Notes under the pieces: generated by a model | Database searches by the model: none | What the model was told of the DNA's origin: nothing | The model's input: only the letters and a program-made list of their open reading frames with translations | Source: Methanosarcinaceae archaeon | GTDB lineage: Archaea; Halobacteriota; Methanosarcinia; Methanosarcinales; Methanosarcinaceae | NCBI GenBank assembly: GCA_030655675.1 | Contig: JAUSPM010000245.1 | Span: 1-6,696, forward strand | Direction of reading: 5' to 3' | DNA length: 6,696 nt | Made by a program: the position numbers and the translations under genes | Shown: positions 1 through 6,363 of the stretch, piece after piece | Layout: each line of letters begins with the position of its first letter | How positions within the stretch are numbered: the first letter of the stretch is position 1

Positions 1-43
1 AGACCTTAATTGGTGTAAATGATGCAGAAAGGTATTAAATTCG

Positions 44-898
44 TCAATAAAAATCAAATATTTCTTTTTGGTCAAGCCCATGGATGAGTTTATTACAGTC
101 ATCACTGAATTTTTTGCGGCTTTTCCAATGGTCAGTAATGGTGACATTCCAGGTATCATCAATGTTATGCAAATAACTCTTTAATTGTTTTCTTTGACAT
201 TGACGAAGAAATGACTTCATTTTATCCACCAGTGATTTTTGTAAATTTTTATCTAGATTATCCCATATATCATCCATTACTTCTTCTGTCAGATCTCTAA
301 CTTTAAATTTATTTTTTCCCGTTATTGAACGTGACATCAATGTATTGAAAACAAATGGAGCAATTCTTTTTGTTGGACTACTATCGGTGAATTTTAGTAT
401 TAAAGGCGCATGAGATTTAATTTCAACCGGTTCTGAAAATAAACCCTTTAATGCCTGATCTTTGAATGGTCGGCCATTAATTTGTTCAACGTTTCCATCT
501 AAAATCACTTGTGGATAATCAATCCCCTCTTTTAGCAATTGGTCATTTAGGTGTATTAAATTATCTAGTCCAAATATACCAACATCTAATTCTAAACTTT
601 CTGAAGGAATGTCTATACCTTTCTCAATTAGGTGACGTACTTGAATTGAGTCATAACTTTTTAAATTAACCCCGATTTTAAATTTTCCACCTTTACATTC
701 TACAAACAATCCCATATTATCAGACATGAAAAGAATATCCGGATTAATTGAATTCGGAACACCGATTACTGGTTCGATTCTTGAAATTTTATAGCCTGCT
801 TTGAAAAGATGATTTGGGTATGATTCTAAGTTGTAAGCAAGTCCCAATACTGCATTCATGATATCAAGATGATCAAAAGACTGATCCGTGTTGGTCAA
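44..898 (-). CDS. PD-(D/E)XK nuclease-like protein, uncharacterised
   Basis: This is a 284-residue protein that I cannot assign to a named family. Near the N-terminus it shows a pattern typical of the PD-(D/E)XK nuclease fold: P53-D54 on one strand, 12 residues, then E67-C68-K69 at the end of a hydrophobic strand (GLFVECK), followed by a helix with Q85. This arrangement binds divalent metal in restriction-like and RecB-like nucleases, so DNA cleavage is inferred, not shown. The C-terminal part, about 176-255, is rich in charged helices and could be a winged helix or other DNA-binding domain. No signal peptide or membrane segment is visible, so it should be cytoplasmic. The start is TTG: in-frame TGA codons lie just upstream, and AGGAG sits 9 bases before it. 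The next in-frame ATG (codon 14) has no ribosome site. The gene overlaps the end of the upstream gene by 26 bases, so the two are probably cotranscribed and translationally coupled. Confidence 0.8.
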   Translation of the reverse strand: MTNTDQSFDHLDIMNAVLGLAYNLESYPNHLFKAGYKISRIEPVIGVPNSINPDILFMSDNMGLFVECKGGKFKIGVNLKSYDSIQVRHLIEKGIDIPSESLELDVGIFGLDNLIHLNDQLLKEGIDYPQVILDGNVEQINGRPFKDQALKGLFSEPVEIKSHAPLILKFTDSSPTKRIAPFVFNTLMSRSITGKNKFKVRDLTEEVMDDIWDNLDKNLQKSLVDKMKSFLRQCQRKQLKSYLHNIDDTWNVTITDHWKSRKKFSDDCNKLIHGLDQKEIFDFY

Positions 899-1955
899 AA
901 ATCATCACTCCTGGATCTAAATAATGTTGAATATTTGTATATAGTCTAAAGACCATATTTCCACAGGTGTTTTCTGATAAGTACAACCTACCATATTTTT
1001 GCATCAAATCCATGCTAAATTTATCACCTGTGTGAACATCCACTCCTGCAATTCTTAAGAAATCATCAGTGCGATCATGAACAACTCCCCATAATTTGAA
1101 AGGTTGCGTCGAATTAATGATTTTTTCGGATATGTGGTTGATATCATAATTTTTAGAAAATTTTATTTCGAATGGACTTCCACTCACAGTTTGACCACAT
1201 GATGATTTTGTTAAAGACATTCTGTTATTTTCAATCTCGTTCATTTTATTACTATAATCATCTATTATTCCATCAACAAAGCGAATGTGCTCTTCAATAT
1301 CAGTTCCTTTATTTACCGTAATTTTTCCATCAAAAAAAACCTCATCTAAAAATTTGACCTCGTGGTCATGTACATTAAGCACCCTTGTAGATGTTTTTGT
1401 CGAAGGGTAATTGTTTTCTTGTAATAGTTTGAATAAATCTTTGGATGGTTTTGTTCCTCTTGACCACAATCTCATTGTTAGTTGAGAAATATCATCTTCC
1501 CCTAATTCATCCTCGTTAAATATTTCTTGTTTGAATTTTATTGAGAAACCAACATTGACAAACTTACTTTCAATGTTGTCCAGCATTTGATGGGGCATCC
1601 ATAGACTGTCGAGTAAAAGCAAATTTGTGAATTTATCAATAAATTTGTTGATTGTTTCACTATTTTCCATGTTATACAGTTTCCAGAATCGATTAAAAAA
1701 TGTATCTACATATAAGACAAATCTCTGCCCGTTTTTGCGCACGATTATGCCAAATAAGAATTTATCGTCCGTTGTTTTTATCTCTAAATGGTATCCATCA
1801 AATGACGATGGTATTTTGTTAATATTGCAATTTGATTCTATAATATTAGTTTTCACGTTATATTCTGAATATTCTCCATGTTCTTCCAATGATCTCAGAT
1901 TTGCATCTATGGTCCTTTCCATTTGTTTGTGAAGTTCGCTCCTCGATTTTATCAT
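873..1955 (-). CDS. Conserved-looking hypothetical protein, first gene of a two-gene operon with the nuclease-like gene
   Basis: This is a 360-residue protein that I do not recognise. It begins with a charged helix (about 1-30). An alpha/beta region follows (about 53-150) with strands such as FLFGIIV and RFVLYVD and a Trp/Leu-rich helix (LLLLDSLWM, 112-120). A central part (about 155-245) contains MRLWSRGTKPSKDLFKLL and a charged helix. A C-terminal alpha/beta domain (about 261-350) has strands FKLWGVV, FLRIAGVDV and GRLYL. Only three cysteines are present (43, 253, 331), with no metal cluster, Walker motif, signal peptide or membrane segment. The ATG start is well supported by AAGGAGGTCA with GGAGGT 7 bases upstream. 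Its last codons contain the ribosome site and TTG start of the nuclease-like gene. That tight linkage suggests the two proteins act together, perhaps as sensor or specificity partner and nuclease, but this is inference from context only. Confidence 0.8.
   Translation of the reverse strand: MIKSRSELHKQMERTIDANLRSLEEHGEYSEYNVKTNIIESNCNINKIPSSFDGYHLEIKTTDDKFLFGIIVRKNGQRFVLYVDTFFNRFWKLYNMENSETINKFIDKFTNLLLLDSLWMPHQMLDNIESKFVNVGFSIKFKQEIFNEDELGEDDISQLTMRLWSRGTKPSKDLFKLLQENNYPSTKTSTRVLNVHDHEVKFLDEVFFDGKITVNKGTDIEEHIRFVDGIIDDYSNKMNEIENNRMSLTKSSCGQTVSGSPFEIKFSKNYDINHISEKIINSTQPFKLWGVVHDRTDDFLRIAGVDVHTGDKFSMDLMQKYGRLYLSENTCGNMVFRLYTNIQHYLDPGVMIFDQHGSVF
908..912 (-). promoter_or_regulatory. Ribosome binding site deciding the TTG start of the nuclease-like gene
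   Basis: AGGAG on the minus strand lies 9 bases before the TTG at 896-898, inside the coding sequence of the upstream gene. The reading frame of the downstream gene is closed by tandem TGA codons just before the TTG, so no longer start is possible. The site supports reinitiation or coupled translation. Confidence 0.6.
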
Positions 1956-2010
1956 CTTTTTGACCTCCTTTTAATCTTAAATGGTATTTTTGAAAGAATG
2001 GAACTGCTTC

Positions 2011-2020
2011 AAGTATATAA
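2011..2020 (-). promoter_or_regulatory. Putative TATA box for the left two-gene operon
   Basis: On the minus strand this reads TTATATACTT, a good archaeal TATA element. Initiation about 25 bases downstream, near 1990, would leave a leader of roughly 35 bases containing the strong GGAGGT (1963-1968) before the ATG at 1955. A second AT-rich TATA-like stretch on the same strand at about 2063-2085 is an alternative that would give a leader of about 85 bases. Confidence 0.45.
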
Positions 2021-2105
2021 TTATTCAATATGATGCGATACTTCTTTTACTCATGATGTCCCAGATATATATTTTATATCTTATAACTTTCATGCAACTC
2101 ACATT

Positions 2106-2258
2106 TTAAGACGATTCTTCCAGACAAAGTTCAAGTACCTATGTCAGGTTTATCTGAAGTTCATCAAGCGTCTCTGCCTGTGTATGGACATCAAGAATTC
2201 CAGAGACAACAGCCACATACAAGCCTGTTTCCGAGTCCTTTTCGACATATGCAGTCAC
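2106..2258 (-). pseudogene. Decayed HicB-like antitoxin (UPF0150 / HicB_lk_antitox type) with in-frame TAG
   Basis: Reading the minus strand from a GTG at 2256-2258 gives a short protein with the hallmarks of stand-alone archaeal HicB-like proteins: TAYVEKD, then ETGLYVAVV, then HTQAETLDELQINL. A TAG stop follows at 2139-2141, and the same frame continues with VLELCLEESS to a TAA at 2106-2108. Family members normally have an acidic or other sense residue where the TAG lies and run on for about 20 more residues, and the usual PG-x-x-G segment is here SGILDV. There is no convincing ATG or well-spaced ribosome site, and no HicA toxin gene beside it. I read this as a recently broken gene. A TATA-like element on the minus strand at 2334-2346 could be its old promoter. 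Reading TAG as pyrrolysine is possible in principle but unlikely. Confidence 0.6.
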
Positions 2259-2335
2259 CGTAGTTATAATTAATCTCCGTGATATTAAGTGATAAAAGTA
2301 TCATTTTTTCTATCTAATTCTACTATAAAATAAGG

Positions 2336-2344
2336 TATATATAA
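2336..2344 (+). promoter_or_regulatory. Candidate TATA box (distal) upstream of the heat-shock operon
   Basis: TATATATAA is preceded by purine-rich AAAATAAGG, which resembles a TFB recognition element followed by TATA. Initiation would be expected near 2368. The leader to the regulator gene would then be about 236 bases, and the CTAAC operators would all lie downstream of the start. The element is nearly symmetrical and could also work on the minus strand toward the HicB remnant. Confidence 0.35.
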
Positions 2345-2403
2345 GCACCGAAGTATCCTTATGCAACTGTTTGCACCCTTGCTTAAAATACACCAACCCA
2401 TCC

Positions 2404-2412
2404 TTTTATATA
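2404..2412 (+). promoter_or_regulatory. Candidate TATA box (proximal) of the hsr1-cdc48-hsp20 operon
   Basis: TTTTATATA lies 8 bases before the CTAAC-N5-GTTAG palindrome. Initiation about 25 bases from its centre would fall near 2433, inside the palindrome, so a bound regulator would block transcription start. The leader would be about 170 bases, long but not unusual for methanogenic archaea. TTAAAATA at 2383-2390 and TGTATATC near 2475 are weaker alternatives. Confidence 0.45.
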
Positions 2413-2420
2413 CCATGACC

Positions 2421-2437
2421 ACTAACTAGAGGTTAGT
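2421..2437. promoter_or_regulatory. HSR1-type operator, CTAAC-N5-GTTAG
   Basis: The sequence is ACTAAC-TAGAG-GTTAGT, a perfect 6-bp inverted repeat with a 5-base spacer. From memory of the published work on Archaeoglobus fulgidus HSR1 (AF1298; Rohlin et al. 2005), its DNase I footprint defined the motif CTAAC-N5-GTTAG upstream of its own operon, which matches exactly. Here it also stands before an HTH regulator-cdc48-hsp20 operon, so autoregulation by the first gene product is the likely role. Confidence 0.8.
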
Positions 2438-2503
2438 ATCCATCTAACATACCTCCTTGGTTACTAACCCACTGTGTATATCTTCCTCCCCTCCAAAGTA
2501 AAC

Positions 2504-2519
2504 CCATGCTAACGCATGG
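2504..2519 (+). repeat. Perfect inverted repeat, hairpin in the operon leader
   Basis: CCATGC-TAAC-GCATGG gives a 6-bp stem with a 4-base loop. It lies in the predicted leader of the regulator gene, about 85 bases before its start. The loop contains one of the CTAAC half-sites. It may act as RNA structure or as a DNA site, and no T-run follows it, so it is not a terminator. Confidence 0.5.
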
Positions 2520-2532
2520 ATGTACTCTATTA

Positions 2533-2554
2533 ACCTTGGGCCCTCCCCCAAGGT
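2533..2554 (+). repeat. GC-rich inverted repeat, hairpin in the operon leader
   Basis: ACCTTGGG (2533-2540) pairs with CCCAAGGT (2547-2554) around a CCCTCC loop, making a stable 8-bp stem. The C-rich loop (CCTC) is complementary to the GAGG ribosome site at 2593-2596. A structural role in controlling translation of the regulator is therefore conceivable, but this is inference. No T-run follows. Confidence 0.5.
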
Positions 2555-2571
2555 AATACTACTAACTCGGA

Positions 2572-2583
2572 CTTACATGTAAG
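2572..2583. repeat. 12-bp perfect palindrome just before the regulator's ribosome site
   Basis: CTTACATGTAAG is self-complementary and ends 9 bases before GAGG (2593-2596), the ribosome site of the gene starting at 2604. It differs from the CTAAC motif. It could be a second operator or part of the leader fold. Confidence 0.4.
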
Positions 2584-2603
2584 CATAAAATCGAGGATGA
2601 AAT

Positions 2604-3302
2604 ATGGAATCAGCACAGATACTTGACATACTGGGAAACGAGAACAGGAGAAAGATCCTCCAGCTCCTGTCCAACCGCCCATGTTATGTCAGTGAGATAT
2701 CTGGTCGACTCGGTGTTGGCCCAAAGGCAATTATCAGTCATCTGAGTATGCTTGAAGATACAGGGCTAATAGAATGCCGCGTGGACGAACAAAGACGTAA
2801 ATACTTCAACATCGCAGACAACATGCGCATTGAAGTCGCGGTATCACCCCATTCCTATGCTGTATCCGTACACACCACCCCCATAACTACAGGATATCAT
2901 TTAAAAAACGATAGCAATGAAACTATCGAAGTGCAAAAGGCAAATGCTTCAGCAATGCTTGTAAATCTAAACAACGAAATAAATGATATGAGATACAAAC
3001 AGGAAGAACTTGCACGCAAACAACAGGAATTGCAAGTAGGGTATTCCGAACTCATGGACATCTGCATGGATGCTATCGATAAAGTTGCAGACAATTCCCT
3101 TCAGGCAGAAATACTTTACACACTTCTTAAAACTGAACACAGCATAGCATCTCTATCCTATAACTTTTCAATGCATCCAAGCATGATCAGTGCTCAAGTA
3201 ATAACAATGGCTAAAAGAGGACTCATTGAATATACCATAAGGGATAATCAACAATATTGGAAAATACTTAGATCTGAAAACGAAACCGGTGATGAACAAT
3301 GA
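2604..3302 (+). CDS. HSR1-like heat-shock transcriptional regulator, two winged-helix domains
   Basis: This 232-residue DNA-binding protein is probably the autorepressor of the operon. The N-terminal ArsR-like winged helix (about 1-72) shows the typical order: ILGNENRRKILQLL, then YVSEISGRLGVGPKAIISHLSMLEDTGLI (recognition helix about 39-50), then a wing ending RRKYFNI. A linker follows, then a Glu/Gln-rich coiled-coil segment (about 114-150). A second winged-helix-like domain lies at about 165-222, with recognition helix HPSMISAQVITMAKRGLI. The Cys-pair metal site of arsenic sensors is absent (Cys only at 27, 58 and 154), so a metal sensor is unlikely. The ATG has GAGG 7 bases upstream. The stop overlaps the cdc48 start by ATGA. 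Gene order and the CTAAC-N5-GTTAG operator upstream match A. fulgidus HSR1 (AF1298), which binds its own promoter. Direct measurement of regulation in this organism is lacking. Confidence 0.88.
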   Translation: MESAQILDILGNENRRKILQLLSNRPCYVSEISGRLGVGPKAIISHLSMLEDTGLIECRVDEQRRKYFNIADNMRIEVAVSPHSYAVSVHTTPITTGYHLKNDSNETIEVQKANASAMLVNLNNEINDMRYKQEELARKQQELQVGYSELMDICMDAIDKVADNSLQAEILYTLLKTEHSIASLSYNFSMHPSMISAQVITMAKRGLIEYTIRDNQQYWKILRSENETGDEQ

Positions 3303-5551
3303 GTGAAGAAATTGTTGTACGGGTAGCCGAAGCATACCATCGGGATGCCGGCAGGGGCATTGCCAGACTTGACAAAGACCTGATGTTAAAGATCGGTGTT
3401 GCAAGCGGCGATATCATCGAGATCAAAAGTAAAGAAAATGCATACGGCATCGTCTGGCCAGGATACCCGGATGATACAGGGAAAAACACAATACGAATTG
3501 ATGGTAACATCCGCAACAATGCCAAAGTCGGTCTGGATGACAAAGTGACGATCAAAAAGATCGATGCAAAAGAAGCGAAAAAGGTAACTCTGGCACCCAC
3601 ACAGCCGATCAGATTGGTTGGTGGCCCACGATACATATTACGAATACTGGAAGGACGGCCAATAGACCGCGGCCAGAACATACGCGTTGAGACCGTGAAC
3701 AATCCGCTATCATTCATTGTTATGTCAACAACTCCTTCAGGACCTGTTATTGTCACACGCAACACCGAGATCGTGCTCAAGGAAAAACCGGTTGGGGAAG
3801 GCCTGACAACCGAACATCTCTCATACGAGGATATCGGCGGGCTCAAACGTGAGATCGGACTTGTGCGCGAGATGATCGAACTGCCCCTGCGCCATCCAGA
3901 ACTATTCCAGAAACTCGGCGTTGAGGCACCAAAAGGCGTTCTCCTCCACGGACCACCCGGAACCGGAAAGACCATGATCGCAAAAGCGGTTGCATCCGAG
4001 ACCGATACTAACTTTATATCCATTAGCGGTCCGGAGATCGTATCAAAATACTACGGCGAAAGTGAACAAAAACTGCGCGAGATGTTCGAAGAAGCCCAAC
4101 GTGACGCACCATCGATCATCTTCATAGACGAGATCGATTCGATTGCACCAAAACGCGGCGAAGTTACAGGTGAAGTTGAGCGCAGGATTGTTGCACAGTT
4201 ACTCTCACTCATGGACGGATTGCAATCCAGAGGCGAGGTCGTTGTCATTGCTGCAACCAACCGCCCGGATTCTATCGATGAAGCCCTACGGCGCGGCGGC
4301 AGGTTTGACAGGGAGATTGAGATAGGTATTCCTGACCGCAACGGAAGATTGCAAATATTGCATGTCCACACCCGTGGAATGCCGCTTGAAGATGATATGG
4401 ATCTCGAAGGACTTGCAGATATCACGCACGGATTTGTAGGTGCTGACCTCTCATCACTCTGTAAAGAAGCTGCAATGCATGCAATTCGTAGAATGCTACC
4501 TATAATCAACATCGAAGATGAGATCCCACAAGAGATCATGGATGAACTTAAGGTTACAAAAGAAGATTTCGATGAAGCGTTGAAAAACATTGAACCATCA
4601 GCCATGCGTGAAGTATTCGTAGAAATAGCGCATGTTAAGTGGGAAGATATTGGTGGACTGGATGAGTCAAAACAGGAACTTATTGAGGCTGTCGAATGGC
4701 CACTAAAATACCCGGAACTATTCAAAGTCATCAACACCAAACCTCCGCGCGGGATCATGCTATTCGGACCACCGGGCACTGGTAAAACAATGCTTGCAAA
4801 AGCCGTTGCAAGCGAGAGTGAAGCAAACTTTATCAGCATAAAAGGACCGGAAATGCTGAGCAAGTACATTGGCGAATCAGAACGCGCGGTCCGTGAAATA
4901 TTCCGCAAGGCAAAACAAGCCGCACCGACCGTGATATTCTTTGATGAGATTGATTCGATCGCACCACACCGTGGCACAAGTTCTGACTCGCATGTAACAG
5001 AGCGTGTTGTCAGCCAGATACTTACAGAACTTGACGGCATCGAAGAATTAAAGGACGTTGTGATCGTAGCTGCAACTAATAGACCTGATATGGTCGACCC
5101 CGCACTATTGCGCCCTGGCAGGTTTGATCGGCTTATCTACATTAGAGTACCGGATAAGGAAAGTCGCGAAAAAATATTTGCAATCCATCTTGAAGGTAAA
5201 CCGATTGCGGACGAAATTAAATTGTCCGAACTTGCAGATATGACCGATGGATATGTTGGTGCAGATATCGAGGCGATATGTCGTGAAGCAGCAATGCTTG
5301 CAATGCGTGAGATAATCAAACCCAATACAGACAAGGCGGAAATGTTGAAGATGGCAGAAAAGATACGGCTAAACAAAGACCACTTCAAACGTGCAGTATC
5401 GCGCGTCAAACCCACAACCTCGAGAAGTGCGTTAAACTTATATGAACAGAGCGCAGAGATGTTTGCAAGATATTCAGTTAGCGATTATGAATCGCAGCAA
5501 GAAAATGCAGATGAAAAAGGAAAAGATTCCACAACAGATTATATTAGCTAA
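3299..5551 (+). CDS. cdc48: Cdc48/VAT-type AAA+ ATPase (p97 family unfoldase)
   Basis: This 750-residue cytoplasmic hexameric ATPase unfolds proteins, feeding them to proteases or refolding. The N-domain (about 1-170) has the double-psi barrel pattern ending in IRIDGNIRNNAKV. D1 starts at YEDIGG (176-181), with Walker A GPPGTGKT 218-225 (K224), Walker B D277-E278, and arginine-finger candidates R335 and R338 in GRFDR. D2 starts at WEDIGG (448-453), with Walker A 490-497 (K496), Walker B D549-E550, and arginine fingers R608 and R611. Both pore loops carry a tyrosine (SKYYGESE and SKYIGESE). All catalytic residues are present in both rings and the length is normal for the family. The polar, acidic tail ends DYIS, without the HbYX motif that some proteasome partners use. 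Translation is coupled to the regulator gene by ATGA overlap, with GGTGA 6 bases before the start. Expression should follow heat stress through the shared operator. Confidence 0.98.
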   Translation: MSEEIVVRVAEAYHRDAGRGIARLDKDLMLKIGVASGDIIEIKSKENAYGIVWPGYPDDTGKNTIRIDGNIRNNAKVGLDDKVTIKKIDAKEAKKVTLAPTQPIRLVGGPRYILRILEGRPIDRGQNIRVETVNNPLSFIVMSTTPSGPVIVTRNTEIVLKEKPVGEGLTTEHLSYEDIGGLKREIGLVREMIELPLRHPELFQKLGVEAPKGVLLHGPPGTGKTMIAKAVASETDTNFISISGPEIVSKYYGESEQKLREMFEEAQRDAPSIIFIDEIDSIAPKRGEVTGEVERRIVAQLLSLMDGLQSRGEVVVIAATNRPDSIDEALRRGGRFDREIEIGIPDRNGRLQILHVHTRGMPLEDDMDLEGLADITHGFVGADLSSLCKEAAMHAIRRMLPIINIEDEIPQEIMDELKVTKEDFDEALKNIEPSAMREVFVEIAHVKWEDIGGLDESKQELIEAVEWPLKYPELFKVINTKPPRGIMLFGPPGTGKTMLAKAVASESEANFISIKGPEMLSKYIGESERAVREIFRKAKQAAPTVIFFDEIDSIAPHRGTSSDSHVTERVVSQILTELDGIEELKDVVIVAATNRPDMVDPALLRPGRFDRLIYIRVPDKESREKIFAIHLEGKPIADEIKLSELADMTDGYVGADIEAICREAAMLAMREIIKPNTDKAEMLKMAEKIRLNKDHFKRAVSRVKPTTSRSALNLYEQSAEMFARYSVSDYESQQENADEKGKDSTTDYIS

Positions 5552-5573
5552 ATCCATCAAGAGGTGATATATT

Positions 5574-6104
5574 ATGGCAGATAAAAGACGAAGAAAAGGT
5601 TTGTTTGATGATGACTTCGGAGCAGACCCCTTTGAAGATATCGAAAGCGTTATCGACCATATATTCAATGAAATGGGGATCAGCATGGATGATCTTTCAA
5701 ACCAGCCTTTCGTGTATGGATTCTCCGTTAGCCAACGCCCGGGTGAAGAGCCGGAAATTCATGAATTTGGAAACGTCCCCCCCGAACCGGGAGCCGTAAA
5801 ACCAAAAGGGCAACAGATCAATATCGGCGAAATCGAACCGCTTATTGATGTATTTGAAACCGAAGATAGCGTGCATGTTGTTGCCGAAATGCCAGGTATC
5901 GAGAAAGAAGATATACAATTGGATGCAACCGATTCAACAGTTGACCTTAAAGCAACACATGGCGAACGGCAATACTCCGAATATATTGAACTGCCTGTCA
6001 AGGTTGACCCGGACAGTGCAAAGGCAACCTACCTCAACGGTGTACTTGAGGTCATCTTTGAGCGACGGGAGCCTGTGAAAAAGACATCGATCCAGATAAA
6101 GTAG
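5574..6104 (+). CDS. hsp20: Small heat shock protein, Hsp20/alpha-crystallin family
   Basis: This 176-residue ATP-independent chaperone would hold unfolding proteins in large cytoplasmic oligomers. The N-terminal region (1-84) has a basic start, an acidic phenylalanine-rich stretch (FDDDFGADPFEDIESVID), and a Gly/Pro-rich segment around 48-80 seen in archaeal members. The alpha-crystallin domain spans about 88-168: PLIDVFETEDSVHVVAEMPGI is its first strand pair, and A151-x-x-x-N-G-V-L158 is the family signature. The C-terminal I-x-I motif (I173-Q-I175), which docks subunits together, is present, so the protein looks complete. GAGGTGAT at 5561-5568, an 8-base match to the 16S 3' end, lies 5 bases before the ATG. 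The gene follows cdc48 by 22 bases with no promoter visible between, so it belongs to the same operon. It ends in TAG, followed by a sense stretch of 32 codons before TGA. Confidence 0.96.
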   Translation: MADKRRRKGLFDDDFGADPFEDIESVIDHIFNEMGISMDDLSNQPFVYGFSVSQRPGEEPEIHEFGNVPPEPGAVKPKGQQINIGEIEPLIDVFETEDSVHVVAEMPGIEKEDIQLDATDSTVDLKATHGERQYSEYIELPVKVDPDSAKATYLNGVLEVIFERREPVKKTSIQIK

Positions 6105-6116
6105 ATTAACTACGCG

Positions 6117-6187
6117 AGCAGGGTTACTGCTATTTACATGGTGCTGCGGAGTGGGAAATATAGCTCACGATCGTTTGCACTTTTTTT
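6117..6187 (+). terminator. Probable terminator region after hsp20
   Basis: A weak hairpin, AGCAG-GGTTA-CTGCT, lies at 6117-6131, 12 bases after the hsp20 stop. Seven T residues at 6181-6187 and six more at 6220-6225 follow. Archaeal RNA polymerase terminates on T-runs without needing a strong hairpin, so 6181-6187 is the likeliest end of the heat-shock transcript. Confidence 0.4.
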
Positions 6188-6363
6188 AATTAATTACATG
6201 TGAGAGCGTGTGCGAATTGTTTTTTGAATTGAAGGATAGAGGGATTATTAGATTGTAAAACAATTTATGTTTTGTAAGCAAGGGTGAAACAACTTGGTTG
6301 GAATGTTGAAAATGCATCATCAAAAATCGAATGTTTTTTTCATAGAAGTACACTTTAGTTAAC

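Larger units (their letters stand above)
2422..2566. repeat. Cluster of CTAAC half-sites
   Basis: CTAAC occurs at 2422, 2444, 2464, 2509 and 2562. Inverted GTTAG lies at 2432, and GTTAC at 2460 forms the near-palindrome GGTTA-C-TAACC (2459-2469). The first three CTAAC copies are 22 and 20 bases apart, about two helical turns each, so they would face the same side of the DNA. This suggests several regulator dimers or an extended complex, with the full palindrome at 2421-2437 as the primary site. Confidence 0.55.
1956..2603. other. 648-base intergenic region between divergent operons
   Basis: The only protein-like remnant I see here is the decayed HicB-like gene at 2106-2258. The left third (1956-2105) is AT-rich and carries the promoter and ribosome site of the left operon. 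The stretch 2259-2400 is AT-rich with TATA-like elements. From about 2404 the base composition changes to C-rich, inverted-repeat-rich DNA, which is the control region and leader of the regulator-cdc48-hsp20 operon. I found no tRNA, CRISPR repeat or insertion sequence ends in it. Confidence 0.6.

Noticed and set aside
1627..1932. Plus-strand open frame of about 100 codons opposite the 360-residue gene.
   Set aside because: It is hydrophobic, low-complexity and has no ribosome site. The opposite strand has a strong GGAGGT and a longer frame.
2139..2141. TAG in the HicB-like frame as a pyrrolysine codon.
   Set aside because: Even with readthrough the frame ends ten codons later at TAA, short of normal length, and it lacks a good start. 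Decay explains it better.
2290..2309. Hairpin TGATA-AAAG-TATCA followed by six T residues as a terminator.
   Set aside because: There is no plus-strand gene upstream that would need it, and the stem is short and AT-only.
2449..2458. Ribosome-site-like AAGGAGGTATG on the minus strand suggesting a small leader gene.
   Set aside because: The frames from the nearby ATGs end after five codons, and the pattern more likely reflects the C-rich leader of the other strand.
2604..3302. Metal-sensing ArsR/SmtB repressor.
   Set aside because: The Cys-x-Cys metal site is missing, the protein has a second winged-helix domain, and operon context and operator point to heat-shock control.
4051..5040. Long open frame on the minus strand opposite cdc48 (and another at 3268-4023).
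   Set aside because: It is a mirror of the cdc48 codon pattern, serine- and isoleucine-rich with no domain pattern or ribosome site. The plus-strand gene is unmistakable.
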